Below are positions 50,847 through 59,494 of a stretch of DNA of 64,000 bases, in pieces; the stretch's first letter is position 1; each line of letters starts with the position of its first letter. Origin of the DNA: CALBPI01 sp963922335. GTDB lineage: Bacteria; Pseudomonadota; Gammaproteobacteria; Steroidobacterales; Woeseiaceae. A program made the translations under genes and the position numbers. The stretch is from NCBI GenBank assembly GCA_963922335.1, contig CAWUIB010000002.1, positions 186,001 to 250,000 of the forward strand, in the 5' to 3' direction. The notes beneath the pieces were generated by a model, which saw only the letters and a program-made list of their open reading frames with translations, did not search any database and had not been told where the DNA came from.

Positions 50847-51251
50847 TCACTCAGTCGGGCTGTCCTCCGGAGCACTCACCAGATCCGGCTGCCAGAGCTC
50901 AACCTTGTGACCCTCGGGGTCAAGAAACCAACCGAATGCGCCATAGCTTTCGACAGTCACTTTATCGACTTGCTTACCGCCCCCGGCCACGACCTGCGCA
51001 AGCGCTTCGTGAATATCGTCGACGACGAAATTGAACATGAATGTCTGGTCCGAGGGTTTCAGATACTCGGTATCGGCGGAGAATACCGACCAAACGGTCG
51101 CCGATTTCTCGGGCATATTCGCCGGGAAGAACATTGTGCCGTTGTAGCTGGTATCGATGTCGATGCCGAGGTGCTCCTGGTACCACTTGGCGAGTGATTC
51201 ATGATTGTTGCTCTTAAAGAAAACTCCACCGACACCCAGAACTTTAGCCAT
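50847..51251 (-). CDS. VOC-family (glyoxalase/bleomycin resistance-like) protein
   Basis: 134-residue single VOC module: VGGVFFKSNNHESLAKWYQE, FMFNFVVDDIHEALAQVVAG and the end motif AFGWFLDPEGHKVELWQPD, which carries the usual metal-ligand Glu. Substrate cannot be inferred. It is divergent from the anchored hypothetical protein at 51.35 kb across 99 bases that contain inverted repeats. Confidence 0.9.
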   Translation of the reverse strand: MAKVLGVGGVFFKSNNHESLAKWYQEHLGIDIDTSYNGTMFFPANMPEKSATVWSVFSADTEYLKPSDQTFMFNFVVDDIHEALAQVVAGGGKQVDKVTVESYGAFGWFLDPEGHKVELWQPDLVSAPEDSPTE

Positions 51252-51279
51252 CTTGCACTCCTTATATCTCGACGTGACT

Positions 51280-51337
51280 TAGACGCATAGGTTGCTAGAA
51301 TGTATAACCTACGTCTAGGTCTAACGCACATATGTGC
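51280..51337. promoter_or_regulatory. Inverted repeats in the divergent 50.8/51.35 kb gap
   Basis: TAGACGCATAGGTT (51280-51293), 12 bases, AACCTACGTCTA (51306-51317) form an imperfect palindrome with a two-base bulge; GCACATATGTGC (51326-51337) is a perfect 12-base palindrome just before the downstream gene. They may be operator sites for one or both divergent genes; no regulator gene is adjacent. Confidence 0.4.
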
Positions 51338-51350
51338 ATGGTGAGTCGCT

Positions 51351-52043
51351 ATGAGTGCTTCTAAGTCACTGATCTTGTTTCTGGCAGTCGCCCTAATGGG
51401 TTTGATTGCATTCGCGCTGTACAGTGCAAACACGAGCAATGACGCTCCACTTGCTCAAGCGATGGTCGCAGAAGCCGAACCGCGTGCTCCGCAGACCATC
51501 AACGCACAATCGCAGCGGGACTTGCGGCCCGAATCGGGGGTTACCAAGATCGCATCCGACTATCTGGATGATGCGACGCCGGTCGAAGATGCCATCCCGG
51601 AGACACTCGAGACCCTCCGTGAATTAGGCGCAGACGCCGAGCAAGCACTGATTACCACACCGAGCGGCATGCGGTTCGAAATGACCAAGACACTCATGGA
51701 TGATGTGCATTTCGACGAGCTGCTCACCGCGTTGGACAGCGATCTTGTGGGGCTCGATCTGGAGGCAGGGCTATTGCCTCTGATCTACGAACCCGCTGGC
51801 GAAGACGAAATCACCGTGGACAAACTCGCCTGCGGCGAAAAGGTCTGCGCCCTGCGCCTGTATGGACCAACCCGCGATGCGCTGGAGTCCTATTTTACGA
51901 AAGTCACCAAAGCCGCCGAAGGCATGATGCTCTCGAAAAACTGGGAAGATCGGGAAGCACCCGGCTGGATCGAGCGTCGAGTGATTTTTGCAACAGATCA
52001 GAGCATGAACGGCTTTCTGTTCGGCGATACCAGCTGGCAATAA
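51351..52043 (+). CDS. Membrane-anchored hypothetical protein
   Basis: 230 residues: MSASKSLILFLAVALMGLIA forms an N-terminal anchor or signal, followed by a soluble periplasmic region with a Gln/Asn-rich linker and a domain ending CGEKVCALRLYGPTRDALES, with two Cys (about residues 162 and 166) that could pair. No recognised family. ATG at 51351 lies 13 bases after the 12-base palindrome. It converges with ssb. Confidence 0.7.
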   Translation: MSASKSLILFLAVALMGLIAFALYSANTSNDAPLAQAMVAEAEPRAPQTINAQSQRDLRPESGVTKIASDYLDDATPVEDAIPETLETLRELGADAEQALITTPSGMRFEMTKTLMDDVHFDELLTALDSDLVGLDLEAGLLPLIYEPAGEDEITVDKLACGEKVCALRLYGPTRDALESYFTKVTKAAEGMMLSKNWEDREAPGWIERRVIFATDQSMNGFLFGDTSWQ

Positions 52044-52072
52044 AATCAAAAGGGCCCGAGCGAGGCGGGCCC
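52044..52072 (-). terminator. Terminator of ssb
   Basis: On the minus strand GGGCCCG, CCTCGCT, CGGGCCC (52072-52052) followed by TTTTGATTTTATT: a 7-bp all-GC stem and T-rich tail, 25 bases past the ssb stop. It may also end transcription of the convergent hypothetical gene. Confidence 0.75.
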
Positions 52073-52097
52073 GAATGCTGTTGCGCTCGATCGACGA

Positions 52098-52538
52098 CTA
52101 GAACGGAATGTCGTCGTCGAAATCGCTGACCGCTGCTGGCTGCTGCGCTGGCTGTTGCTGCGGGCGTTGTTGACCGCCACTCATCGGTGCGCCAGCACCA
52201 CCACGACTGCCCAGCATTTGCATTTCGTCCGCAATGACCTCTGTCGTGTAACGATCATTGCCATTTTTATCCTGCCATTTGCGTGTGCGAAGCTTGCCTT
52301 CAATGTAGACCTGCGAGCCTTTTCGAAGATACTCCGCAGAAATCTCAGCGAGGCGACCGAACATGGCGATGCTGTGCCATTCCGTGCGCTCTTGCTGCTC
52401 GCCGGTTTGTTTGTCTTTCCAGCTTTCGCTCGTCGCGATTCGCAGGTTGGTCACCGCACCGCCGCTCGGCATGTAGCGCGTTTCGGGATCCTGACCGAGA
52501 TTGCCCACCAGGATGACTTTGTTGATTCCGCGTGCCAT
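52098..52538 (-). CDS. ssb: Single-stranded DNA-binding protein
   Basis: 146 residues: MARGINKVILVGNLGQDPET, ATSESWKDKQTGEQQERTEW, HSIAMFGRLAEISAEYLRKG (OB fold), a Gln/Pro-rich linker (GGQQRPQQQPAQQPAAV) and the acidic protein-interaction tip DFDDDIPF. The ATG at 52538 was chosen over a 20-residue extension because GGGGAGAG precedes it. The order ssb, MFS, uvrA (divergent) is common in gammaproteobacteria. Confidence 0.98.
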   Translation of the reverse strand: MARGINKVILVGNLGQDPETRYMPSGGAVTNLRIATSESWKDKQTGEQQERTEWHSIAMFGRLAEISAEYLRKGSQVYIEGKLRTRKWQDKNGNDRYTTEVIADEMQMLGSRGGAGAPMSGGQQRPQQQPAQQPAAVSDFDDDIPF

Positions 52539-52604
52539 TGCTCTCCCCAATCGATCGCTTTTGCCTGCAGTGTGACTGCAAAGCACTCTCTTAACCAACC
52601 GCGA

Positions 52605-53795
52605 TTATGCGCCGGTTCGAAGACTTTTGACACCGGCGGCAAGCAACCAGAGGCAGACAACGATGGTTAGCGCCAGGATGCCGGTTTCAGGCCCCGAGGT
52701 GTCGATAAAGACACCTGCGGCGGTTGCGCCGACGAACGCCCCTAGGAACTGCGAGCTCGCGAACAGTCCGATGCAGGCGCCGCGCTGCGCCGGATCCGCG
52801 CGCCGGGAAATCTGCGCAGGTAGTGAAGCCTCGAGATAGCTGAAACCGGCGAAGAACAGGCAGCAACCCGCTCCGAACTCATATACGCCTTGGGCGTGCC
52901 ACAACAAAACGAACCCAACGACCATCAATGCTAACGACGGCAGTGTGAACCTCGCCGCACCCCGTGTATCGAACGCGATCATCGGGATCGCGATCGGCAG
53001 CGAAGCAGCGAGCGTGATCGCGTAGACCTTCCAAAGCTCTGCCTCCGGGTACCCAATTCGATCCGATAGGAGATAGGGTGCCAACACGAAAAAGGCAGTC
53101 AACAGTGCATGGAGTAGTAACACCGCCGCATCGAGAGCCAACAAGTCGGGGCGCGTGAGTACGCGCCAGTCCCACGGTGCTGCCTCACGGATCACAGGAT
53201 GATTTGATTCCTGACGGAACAAATCCGGCAACACGAGCGCGATACCCAAGCCGCCTAGCGCAGCCGACAACCAGAACAGACCTCGGACACCGAGCAGCGC
53301 CGAGACCAATGGCCCAAGCACCAGCGCAAGCAGGAACGACGCGCCGATCGACGCACCGAAGATCGCCATGGCAGGCGTTCTGACGGTATCGCGGGTGCGG
53401 TCTGCCAGCCAGGCCGATAAGGTCGCGGAAACCGCGCCTGCACCTTGGAGTAAACGCCCGACAATCACCCCCCAAATGCCACTCGCAGTTGCGGCAATGA
53501 CACTTCCAGCCAGAAACACCGAGAGGCCAAAGATGATCACTGGCGCGCGACCCAAGCGATCGGACACAGCGCCGTAGGGAATTTGCAAGAGCGCCTGCGT
53601 CACGCCGTAGCCACCGACGGCGATGCCGACGAGAATCGGCGTTGCATTGGCAAAGTCATCGGCCCACAGCGCAAGCACGGGCAACACCATGAACAGACCG
53701 AACATTCTCGAAACCGAGACCGTGCTCATGCGGCCGATGAACCTCAGTTCGTCGCTGCTAAGTCGCGTCGCCGAGGGCGTTTGGGTATTGGACAA
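52605..53795 (-). CDS. MFS transporter
   Basis: 396-residue, twelve-span major facilitator: RMFGLFMVLPVLALWADDFA, then GVTQALLQIPYGAVSDRLGR with the MFS loop motif, VGRLLQGAGAVSATLSAWLA, and SYLEASLPAQISRRADPAQR. It resembles the YajR-type drug/metabolite exporters found between ssb and uvrA. The substrate is unknown. Start is a TTG at 53795 (MSNTQTPSATR), with AGAG 9-10 bases upstream; a later ATG at residue 23 is the alternative. Confidence 0.92.
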   Translation of the reverse strand: MSNTQTPSATRLSSDELRFIGRMSTVSVSRMFGLFMVLPVLALWADDFANATPILVGIAVGGYGVTQALLQIPYGAVSDRLGRAPVIIFGLSVFLAGSVIAATASGIWGVIVGRLLQGAGAVSATLSAWLADRTRDTVRTPAMAIFGASIGASFLLALVLGPLVSALLGVRGLFWLSAALGGLGIALVLPDLFRQESNHPVIREAAPWDWRVLTRPDLLALDAAVLLLHALLTAFFVLAPYLLSDRIGYPEAELWKVYAITLAASLPIAIPMIAFDTRGAARFTLPSLALMVVGFVLLWHAQGVYEFGAGCCLFFAGFSYLEASLPAQISRRADPAQRGACIGLFASSQFLGAFVGATAAGVFIDTSGPETGILALTIVVCLWLLAAGVKSLRTGA

Positions 53796-53809
53796 AGGTT
53801 GAGTCTCTT

Positions 53810-53839
53810 TTGCGCGGCGCTGGCAGCGGCGGGTATATT
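53810..53839 (+). promoter_or_regulatory. Possible uvrA promoter
   Basis: TTGCGC (53810-53815), 18 bases, TATATT (53834-53839), 33 bases ahead of the uvrA start. A convincing LexA box was not seen in this gap or in the ssb leader. Motif inference only. Confidence 0.3.
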
Positions 53840-53871
53840 AGCAGGTTGTTCTGATCCCCCAATCGGCACCT

Positions 53872-56757
53872 ATGCAACGGTTTATCGAGCTTCGCGGCGC
53901 ACGCACTCACAACCTGAAAAATATCGATCTCAAACTGCCCCGTGAGCAGTTGATCGTGATGACCGGTCTCTCTGGGTCAGGCAAGTCATCGCTTGCGTTC
54001 GACACGATCTATGCAGAGGGTCAGCGCCGCTACGTCGAATCGTTGTCGGCCTACGCGCGTCAGTTCCTGTCGATGATGGAGAAGCCCGACCTCGACCATA
54101 TCGAGGGTCTTTCTCCCGCAATCTCGATCGAACAGAAGTCGACGTCTCATAACCCGAGATCGACCGTCGGCACTGTGACAGAGATTTACGACTACCTGCG
54201 TTTGCTGTTCGCTCGTGCGGGCGTGCCGCGCTGCCCGGACCACGACGAGGTTCTGGATGCGCAAAACGTCAGCCAGATGGTCGACCAAGTGCTCGCACTG
54301 CCGGAAGGCTCGCGGCTCATGCTACTCGCACCGGTGATTTCGGACCGCAAGGGCGAACACCTCAATGCGATTAAAAACCTGATGGCGCAGGGTTTCGTGA
54401 GGGCACGCATCGATGGCGAAGTCGTATCGCTATCGGAAGCACCTGAACTCGATGCCAAGAAGCGCCATACGATTGAAGCGGTTGTGGATCGCTTCAAAGT
54501 GAGACCCGACCTGCAGCAACGACTTGCGGAATCGTTCGAGACGGCGCTGCAGTTGGGTGACGGCAGTGCCCGAGTGGTTGCAATGGACGAAAACACCGAT
54601 CTCTCAGATGCTGGCGTCGCCACCCAGAATGGCCCGTCGGGCGCAGAGCTGTTGTTCTCAGACCGTTTTGCCTGTCCAGTATGCGGCTACAGCATCGCTG
54701 AGTTGGAACCACGCCTGTTCTCGTTCAATAATCCGGCCGGCGCCTGCCCCACCTGCGATGGACTGGGCGTCAAACAATTTTTCGATCCGGAACGCGTGAT
54801 CCTCAATGAAGAGTTGTCGCTGGCAGGCGGTGCGATTCGGGGCTGGGACCGCAAGACGACCTACTATTTCGGGATCATTCAGAGTCTCGGTGAGCATTTC
54901 GGATTTGATGTTGAAGCGCCCTTCAACGCTCTGACCGCCGCCCAGCGCAAAGCCGTGTTGTACGGCAGCGGCCGCAAGAAGATCGAATTTCGTTATCACA
55001 CGAGCGACGGACAAACCGTCACGCGCAAGCACCCATTCGAAGGCATCATCCCCAACCTCGAACGACGTTACCGCGAAACAGAATCGTCGGCCGTTCGGGA
55101 AGAGCTCGCGAAATACCTGAATCAACAGGTTTGCCCCGACTGCAACGGCACGCGCCTGAACGCCGCCGCGCGCCATGTGTTCATCAACGAATACTCGCTG
55201 CCGGAAATTACGTCGCTTACGATCTCCAAAGCACGCAAACTGTTTGAGTCTCTGACGCTCGAGGGTTGGCGCGGTGAAGTCGCCGAGCGCATCGTGAAAG
55301 AGATCGCAGCTCGCTTGAGCTTCCTCGATGACGTGGGATTGAGTTACCTGTCGCTAGACCGCCGCGCCGAAACACTGTCGGGTGGTGAGGCACAACGCAT
55401 TCGTCTCGCCAGTCAAATCGGCTCCGGGCTGGTCGGGGTAATGTACATCCTCGATGAACCTTCAATCGGCCTGCACCAGCGCGATAACGAACGGCTACTC
55501 GGAACCCTGAAGCACCTGCGAGACATCGGAAATACCGTGATCGTCGTGGAGCACGACGAGGATGCCATTCGTGCTGCGGACCATGTGGTGGACATCGGCC
55601 CTGGCGCCGGAGTGCACGGCGGCACGATCGTGGCTGAGGGGTCGCCCGAAGCCATCATGAAGAATCCGGCATCACTCACCGGAAAATTCCTCTCCGGGGA
55701 AGAGGTCATCGAAGTGCCGACGGTGCGTCGAACGGATCGCGATGCCACACCGATCACCATTCGAGGCGCGAAAGGCAATAACCTCCAGGACATCACCGTC
55801 GACATTCCAACTCGGGTAATGACCTGCGTTACCGGCGTGTCGGGCTCGGGCAAATCGACGCTCATTAACGCAACGCTCTATCCAAGCGCTGCGAACAAGA
55901 TCAATCGAGCGTCGCACGAAGTGGCGCCTGTTGCAGGCGTCGAAGGGCTTGAGCAGTTCGATCGTGTCATCGACATCAGTCAGAGCCCGATCGGTCGTAC
56001 GCCCCGCTCGAATCCTGCTACCTACAGCGGCCTGTTCACTCCGATTCGCGAGTTATTCGCGGGCACCCAGGAAGCACGATCGCGCGGTTACAAACCTGGC
56101 CGGTTCAGCTTCAACGTCAAGGGTGGCCGCTGCGAGGCATGCCAGGGCGATGGCGTCATCAAGGTCGAGATGCACTTCCTGCCCGACGTGTACGTACCGT
56201 GTGATGTGTGCAAGGGCCAGCGTTACAACCGAGAGACGCTCGAGATTCGCTACAAGGGTCGAACGATTTCGGACGTGCTCGGCATGACCATTGAAGAGGC
56301 GCTTGCGTTCTTCAAGAACGTGCCGACCCTGGCCAAGAAGTTGCAAACGCTTATGGATGTCGGGCTCTCCTACATCACGCTCGGTCAGAGTGCGGTGACC
56401 CTCTCTGGCGGTGAAGCGCAACGGGTGAAACTTGCGCGCGAGCTTTCAAAGCGTGATACCGGTTCTACGCTCTACATTCTGGACGAGCCGACAACCGGAT
56501 TGCACTTTGCCGATATCCGGCAACTGCTCACCGTGCTTTCCGAACTCCGTGACCGGGGCAACACGATCATCGTGATCGAGCATAACCTCGATGTCGTAAA
56601 GACAGCCGACTGGATTATCGATCTCGGGCCGGATGGTGGAGACGGGGGCGGACAAATCGTGGCCAGCGGCACACCGGAATCAGTGGCCGCCGACCCGAAC
56701 TCGGTCACCGGGCGTTTTTTGAGAGACCTGCTGCCGAGAGCCTCGAAAACCGCCTGA
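53872..56757 (+). CDS. uvrA: Excinuclease ABC subunit A
   Basis: Damage-recognition ATPase of nucleotide excision repair. The 961 residues carry two ABC modules: Walker A VMTGLSGSGKSSLAFDTIYA and TGVSGSGKSTLINATLY; signature motifs TLSGGEAQRIRLASQIG and TLSGGEAQRVKLARELS; zinc-binding CPVCG...CPTCDG and CEACQGDGV...CDVCKG pairs. Full length and intact. ATG at 53872. It converges on the S41 peptidase gene after 10 bases. Confidence 0.99.
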   Translation: MQRFIELRGARTHNLKNIDLKLPREQLIVMTGLSGSGKSSLAFDTIYAEGQRRYVESLSAYARQFLSMMEKPDLDHIEGLSPAISIEQKSTSHNPRSTVGTVTEIYDYLRLLFARAGVPRCPDHDEVLDAQNVSQMVDQVLALPEGSRLMLLAPVISDRKGEHLNAIKNLMAQGFVRARIDGEVVSLSEAPELDAKKRHTIEAVVDRFKVRPDLQQRLAESFETALQLGDGSARVVAMDENTDLSDAGVATQNGPSGAELLFSDRFACPVCGYSIAELEPRLFSFNNPAGACPTCDGLGVKQFFDPERVILNEELSLAGGAIRGWDRKTTYYFGIIQSLGEHFGFDVEAPFNALTAAQRKAVLYGSGRKKIEFRYHTSDGQTVTRKHPFEGIIPNLERRYRETESSAVREELAKYLNQQVCPDCNGTRLNAAARHVFINEYSLPEITSLTISKARKLFESLTLEGWRGEVAERIVKEIAARLSFLDDVGLSYLSLDRRAETLSGGEAQRIRLASQIGSGLVGVMYILDEPSIGLHQRDNERLLGTLKHLRDIGNTVIVVEHDEDAIRAADHVVDIGPGAGVHGGTIVAEGSPEAIMKNPASLTGKFLSGEEVIEVPTVRRTDRDATPITIRGAKGNNLQDITVDIPTRVMTCVTGVSGSGKSTLINATLYPSAANKINRASHEVAPVAGVEGLEQFDRVIDISQSPIGRTPRSNPATYSGLFTPIRELFAGTQEARSRGYKPGRFSFNVKGGRCEACQGDGVIKVEMHFLPDVYVPCDVCKGQRYNRETLEIRYKGRTISDVLGMTIEEALAFFKNVPTLAKKLQTLMDVGLSYITLGQSAVTLSGGEAQRVKLARELSKRDTGSTLYILDEPTTGLHFADIRQLLTVLSELRDRGNTIIVIEHNLDVVKTADWIIDLGPDGGDGGGQIVASGTPESVAADPNSVTGRFLRDLLPRASKTA

Positions 56758-56767
56758 TCGCCTGCAC

Positions 56768-58249
56768 CTATTCCGCAATGCCAAACATTGCTTTGGCTTT
56801 TTCCAAAGCCACATCCTGCCCGGCAAAATAGGTCTCCCGTGTTGGCGTTGCCACTACATCGGGCATGATCCCGCCGCGCGGGTTCAGTTTGTCGGTGTTT
56901 GCCATGATGGTTCGCTGCAACGGGATGCGCACGCGTATACCGCTCTCTGGCAGCGTCAGATAGGCGAGGTAACCTGCGGTCGCGCCGGTAGCAGCACCAC
57001 CGGTGGGCTCACCAACAAAAGTGGCCCGCCCGATCCCACGCAGCGCTGAAAGCAGATGGGTGACGCCTGACGCGTTATCAAAGCTTGTCAGCATGATGAT
57101 CTCACCCTCGAACGCACCTCGTTTCGGTTTGAGTGGGCGACTCGGTGCACCCGCCAGCTTCGACACCAGCTTGTAGTAACCGTTGTCAATCTTCTCGAAC
57201 CAATTCGGATTGGGTTTCAACGCGCGCTCTTCCCAGGTGCTGAGATGCTCGCGTAGTTCCGGCTCAATGCGATCAAACCGCGTCCAGATCTCGGGTGTCG
57301 GTTGGACCGGATCATTAATCAGCCACTGGAAAAGCCCCCACGCGGCATCGTTCGAACCACCGCCGTTGAGTCGTAGATCAACAATCAGCTTGTTGCGACC
57401 TTCTTTGGCGAGTTGCCGAAAAATCGGCTTGTAGAGCTTGTCGGGGTTGATCGGGCGGCGATAGTTGACGAATGTATCCACCGCCAAGTAGGCAGCATCA
57501 TCACCCAGAGTCTCGAACCGCACAGCATCAACAAAATTCCGGCTGAACCGCTTCTCGCCCGTGATCGCGGCATAAGCTTCAAAACCCACGCGATCAACCG
57601 TCACTTCTTGAGTTGATCCGTCCAATCTAACCACGCTCAACATGGCCTGATCGGAGAGGTCGTAGACATACGGCATGAAGTGCTCGAACGCCGGCCCCAT
57701 GAACTCACCGAAATTCGCGATAGAGTGCTCCTTGATGTAGTCGGTGTCGCCATCAACCGGGAACACGGCGCTCACCGCCGCGATCAGTTCGCCAACCGGT
57801 TGACCGTCAATGGCGACAATTTCTGTTTCGCGTTCAAGCGCCACACCGTCACCAACCTCGGTGACAAACATTCGCCCATCGAAAAACTGGTAGCGGAAAG
57901 GCAGGTAAATCGGCGCAGACTCGCGCGCAGTCTCAATGTCTTCCGGCAACTCCGCTTTGGTGTGATCGCACCGGATCTGCGCAAGAATCTCGGAGATACC
58001 GAAGTACAGCTGCCCACGCGTCATCCCCTCGTCTGCCGCCGCACGCAACACATCCCAGCGCGCTTCCAATTCCGCTTCGCTGATATAACGATCGTAGCCG
58101 GCGTGAATCGCCATCAGCGCCTCCCGGGCAAGCTCCACATCTTCGCGTGCTGCCGCGCCGGTCAGCTCGACATTGGCAGGTGCTGTTGCCGAGTGGGCCA
58201 GCGTTGAACCCAACAGCGTTAATGTGGCAATGAATCTCTTGAACATCAT
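56768..58249 (-). CDS. Exported S41-family (C-terminal processing type) peptidase
   Basis: 493 residues with a signal peptide (MMFKRFIATLTLLGSTLAHS, cleavage near ATA), a helical N-terminal part, a PDZ-like region (GDGVALERETEIVAIDGQPV) and an S41 core with RNKLIVDLRLNGGGSNDAAW, IIMLTSFDNASGVTHLLSAL (Ser nucleophile region), FVGEPTGGAATG and NPRGGIMPDVV. Probably secreted or periplasmic; the substrate is unknown. AGGAGG five bases ahead decides for the ATG at 58249. It follows the AraC-type gene on the same strand, 56 bases downstream. Confidence 0.88.
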   Translation of the reverse strand: MMFKRFIATLTLLGSTLAHSATAPANVELTGAAAREDVELAREALMAIHAGYDRYISEAELEARWDVLRAAADEGMTRGQLYFGISEILAQIRCDHTKAELPEDIETARESAPIYLPFRYQFFDGRMFVTEVGDGVALERETEIVAIDGQPVGELIAAVSAVFPVDGDTDYIKEHSIANFGEFMGPAFEHFMPYVYDLSDQAMLSVVRLDGSTQEVTVDRVGFEAYAAITGEKRFSRNFVDAVRFETLGDDAAYLAVDTFVNYRRPINPDKLYKPIFRQLAKEGRNKLIVDLRLNGGGSNDAAWGLFQWLINDPVQPTPEIWTRFDRIEPELREHLSTWEERALKPNPNWFEKIDNGYYKLVSKLAGAPSRPLKPKRGAFEGEIIMLTSFDNASGVTHLLSALRGIGRATFVGEPTGGAATGATAGYLAYLTLPESGIRVRIPLQRTIMANTDKLNPRGGIMPDVVATPTRETYFAGQDVALEKAKAMFGIAE

Positions 58250-58305
58250 GGAGACCTCCTCAAATTGAGGAGCCCAAACTAGCGATCTCATCTGACCCCG
58301 GCGTC

Positions 58306-59454
58306 TCAACTTCCAGAAAAATCAAACAAATCGGGGATTTGAGACGTTTGGCCCCGAGACTTCCACTGGGTCGGTGTCATTCCAACCTGCTCGCGGAAGC
58401 AACGGTTAAACGTCGCCTTGGATCCGAATCCCGCGTCGAACGCCACTTCCAGGACGGTCCGTTGTTCGCTCGGATCGAGCAAACGTTCACAGACCTCCGC
58501 CAGGCGCAGGCCATTGATAAAGCCATTGAAGTTCATCTCTGGCACAGCATTGATCGACGCGGAGAGCGTTGATTCGTTGGTGCCCAGATAGCGCGCAAGA
58601 CGCCGGATACTAAGACCCGAGTCTCGATGCCAGCCGTTTTCCCGGATACGGTTTTGCAGTACATCGAGCGACAGGTTGGATACCCGCGGCTCTGACACCG
58701 ATTGCTCCGTTTTGTCTGCCAGCGTCGCCGTTCTCTTTGGATACGCGCGATCCACACCCGTCAACGCTTCGATAGCAAGCCAGAGCACTGCCGCGCCAAC
58801 CCCCATTTGGATGATCGCGACCGTGTTGTAGCCGAAACGCCCAGCGAGCAGCTGGAAACTCTCGGCCGCCGCGAACAACCCAATGAGACCGACCATCGTG
58901 GCCAGAAAGACTCTGAGCGATGACAAGTCGAAATCGCGCATCGAGGAATGGCTGGAGCGGAGCCAGTCGCGATAGCGCGTCGACTCTTGCCAGCTCCGGT
59001 AGACACCGACTATGCCGAGCCCGACCGCGAGCAGTGACTCGACCGGGATGACGTAGGGATAGTGGAACGCATCGTTGTACGCAAATTTGTTCTCGGCGCT
59101 TCCGAGCAGTACAAAGCAAAGCGTGTAGTACGTCGTTTGTATGGCGCCTGGCGCGAGCCAGAGCTTCCACTGTTTAGGGAGCTCCCGTCGCGTCAGTGAC
59201 AGGGTGTACAGATAGATCAAGGGGCCGAGCCACAGCTCAGTATCGAATGGCGCGAAAGTCAGCCAAGGAAACAACTGGTATGCGCCCGCGAAGCCGATGA
59301 TGGAAGGTGTGACCAAGAGCGCCCAGGCCAACAGCCAAAGACTCAGGAAGATGGCCGCCCGGCGTTCAACCGACCGTTGAAGCAACGTGATTCCAATAGG
59401 CAATAGCGGCGCTACGAGGATCAGGAGAATTGTGGTGCGCCAGTCAAACGACAT
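58306..59454 (-). CDS. AraC-family regulator with seven-span membrane sensor domain
   Basis: 382 residues: about seven N-terminal membrane segments (ILLILVAPLLPIGITLLQ; LWLLAWALLVTPSIIGFAGA; LWLGPLIYLYTLSL; and others up to residue 225), then a C-terminal AraC DNA-binding domain with LSIRRLARYLGTNESTLSAS (first HTH) and VLEVAFDAGFGSKATFNRCF followed by EQVGMTPTQWKSR (second HTH). Such membrane-embedded AraC proteins probably sense a signal in or across the membrane and regulate neighbours; the S41 peptidase gene follows immediately. ATG at 59454. Confidence 0.9.
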   Translation of the reverse strand: MSFDWRTTILLILVAPLLPIGITLLQRSVERRAAIFLSLWLLAWALLVTPSIIGFAGAYQLFPWLTFAPFDTELWLGPLIYLYTLSLTRRELPKQWKLWLAPGAIQTTYYTLCFVLLGSAENKFAYNDAFHYPYVIPVESLLAVGLGIVGVYRSWQESTRYRDWLRSSHSSMRDFDLSSLRVFLATMVGLIGLFAAAESFQLLAGRFGYNTVAIIQMGVGAAVLWLAIEALTGVDRAYPKRTATLADKTEQSVSEPRVSNLSLDVLQNRIRENGWHRDSGLSIRRLARYLGTNESTLSASINAVPEMNFNGFINGLRLAEVCERLLDPSEQRTVLEVAFDAGFGSKATFNRCFREQVGMTPTQWKSRGQTSQIPDLFDFSGS

Positions 59455-59494
59455 GCTAGGTTTCGGGTCGGTTCATATTCAAACGAAGCATATC

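Noticed and set aside
53796..53871. LexA (SOS) box in front of uvrA
   Set aside because: No CTGT-N8-ACAG palindrome in the gap or in the ssb leader; SOS control cannot be claimed.
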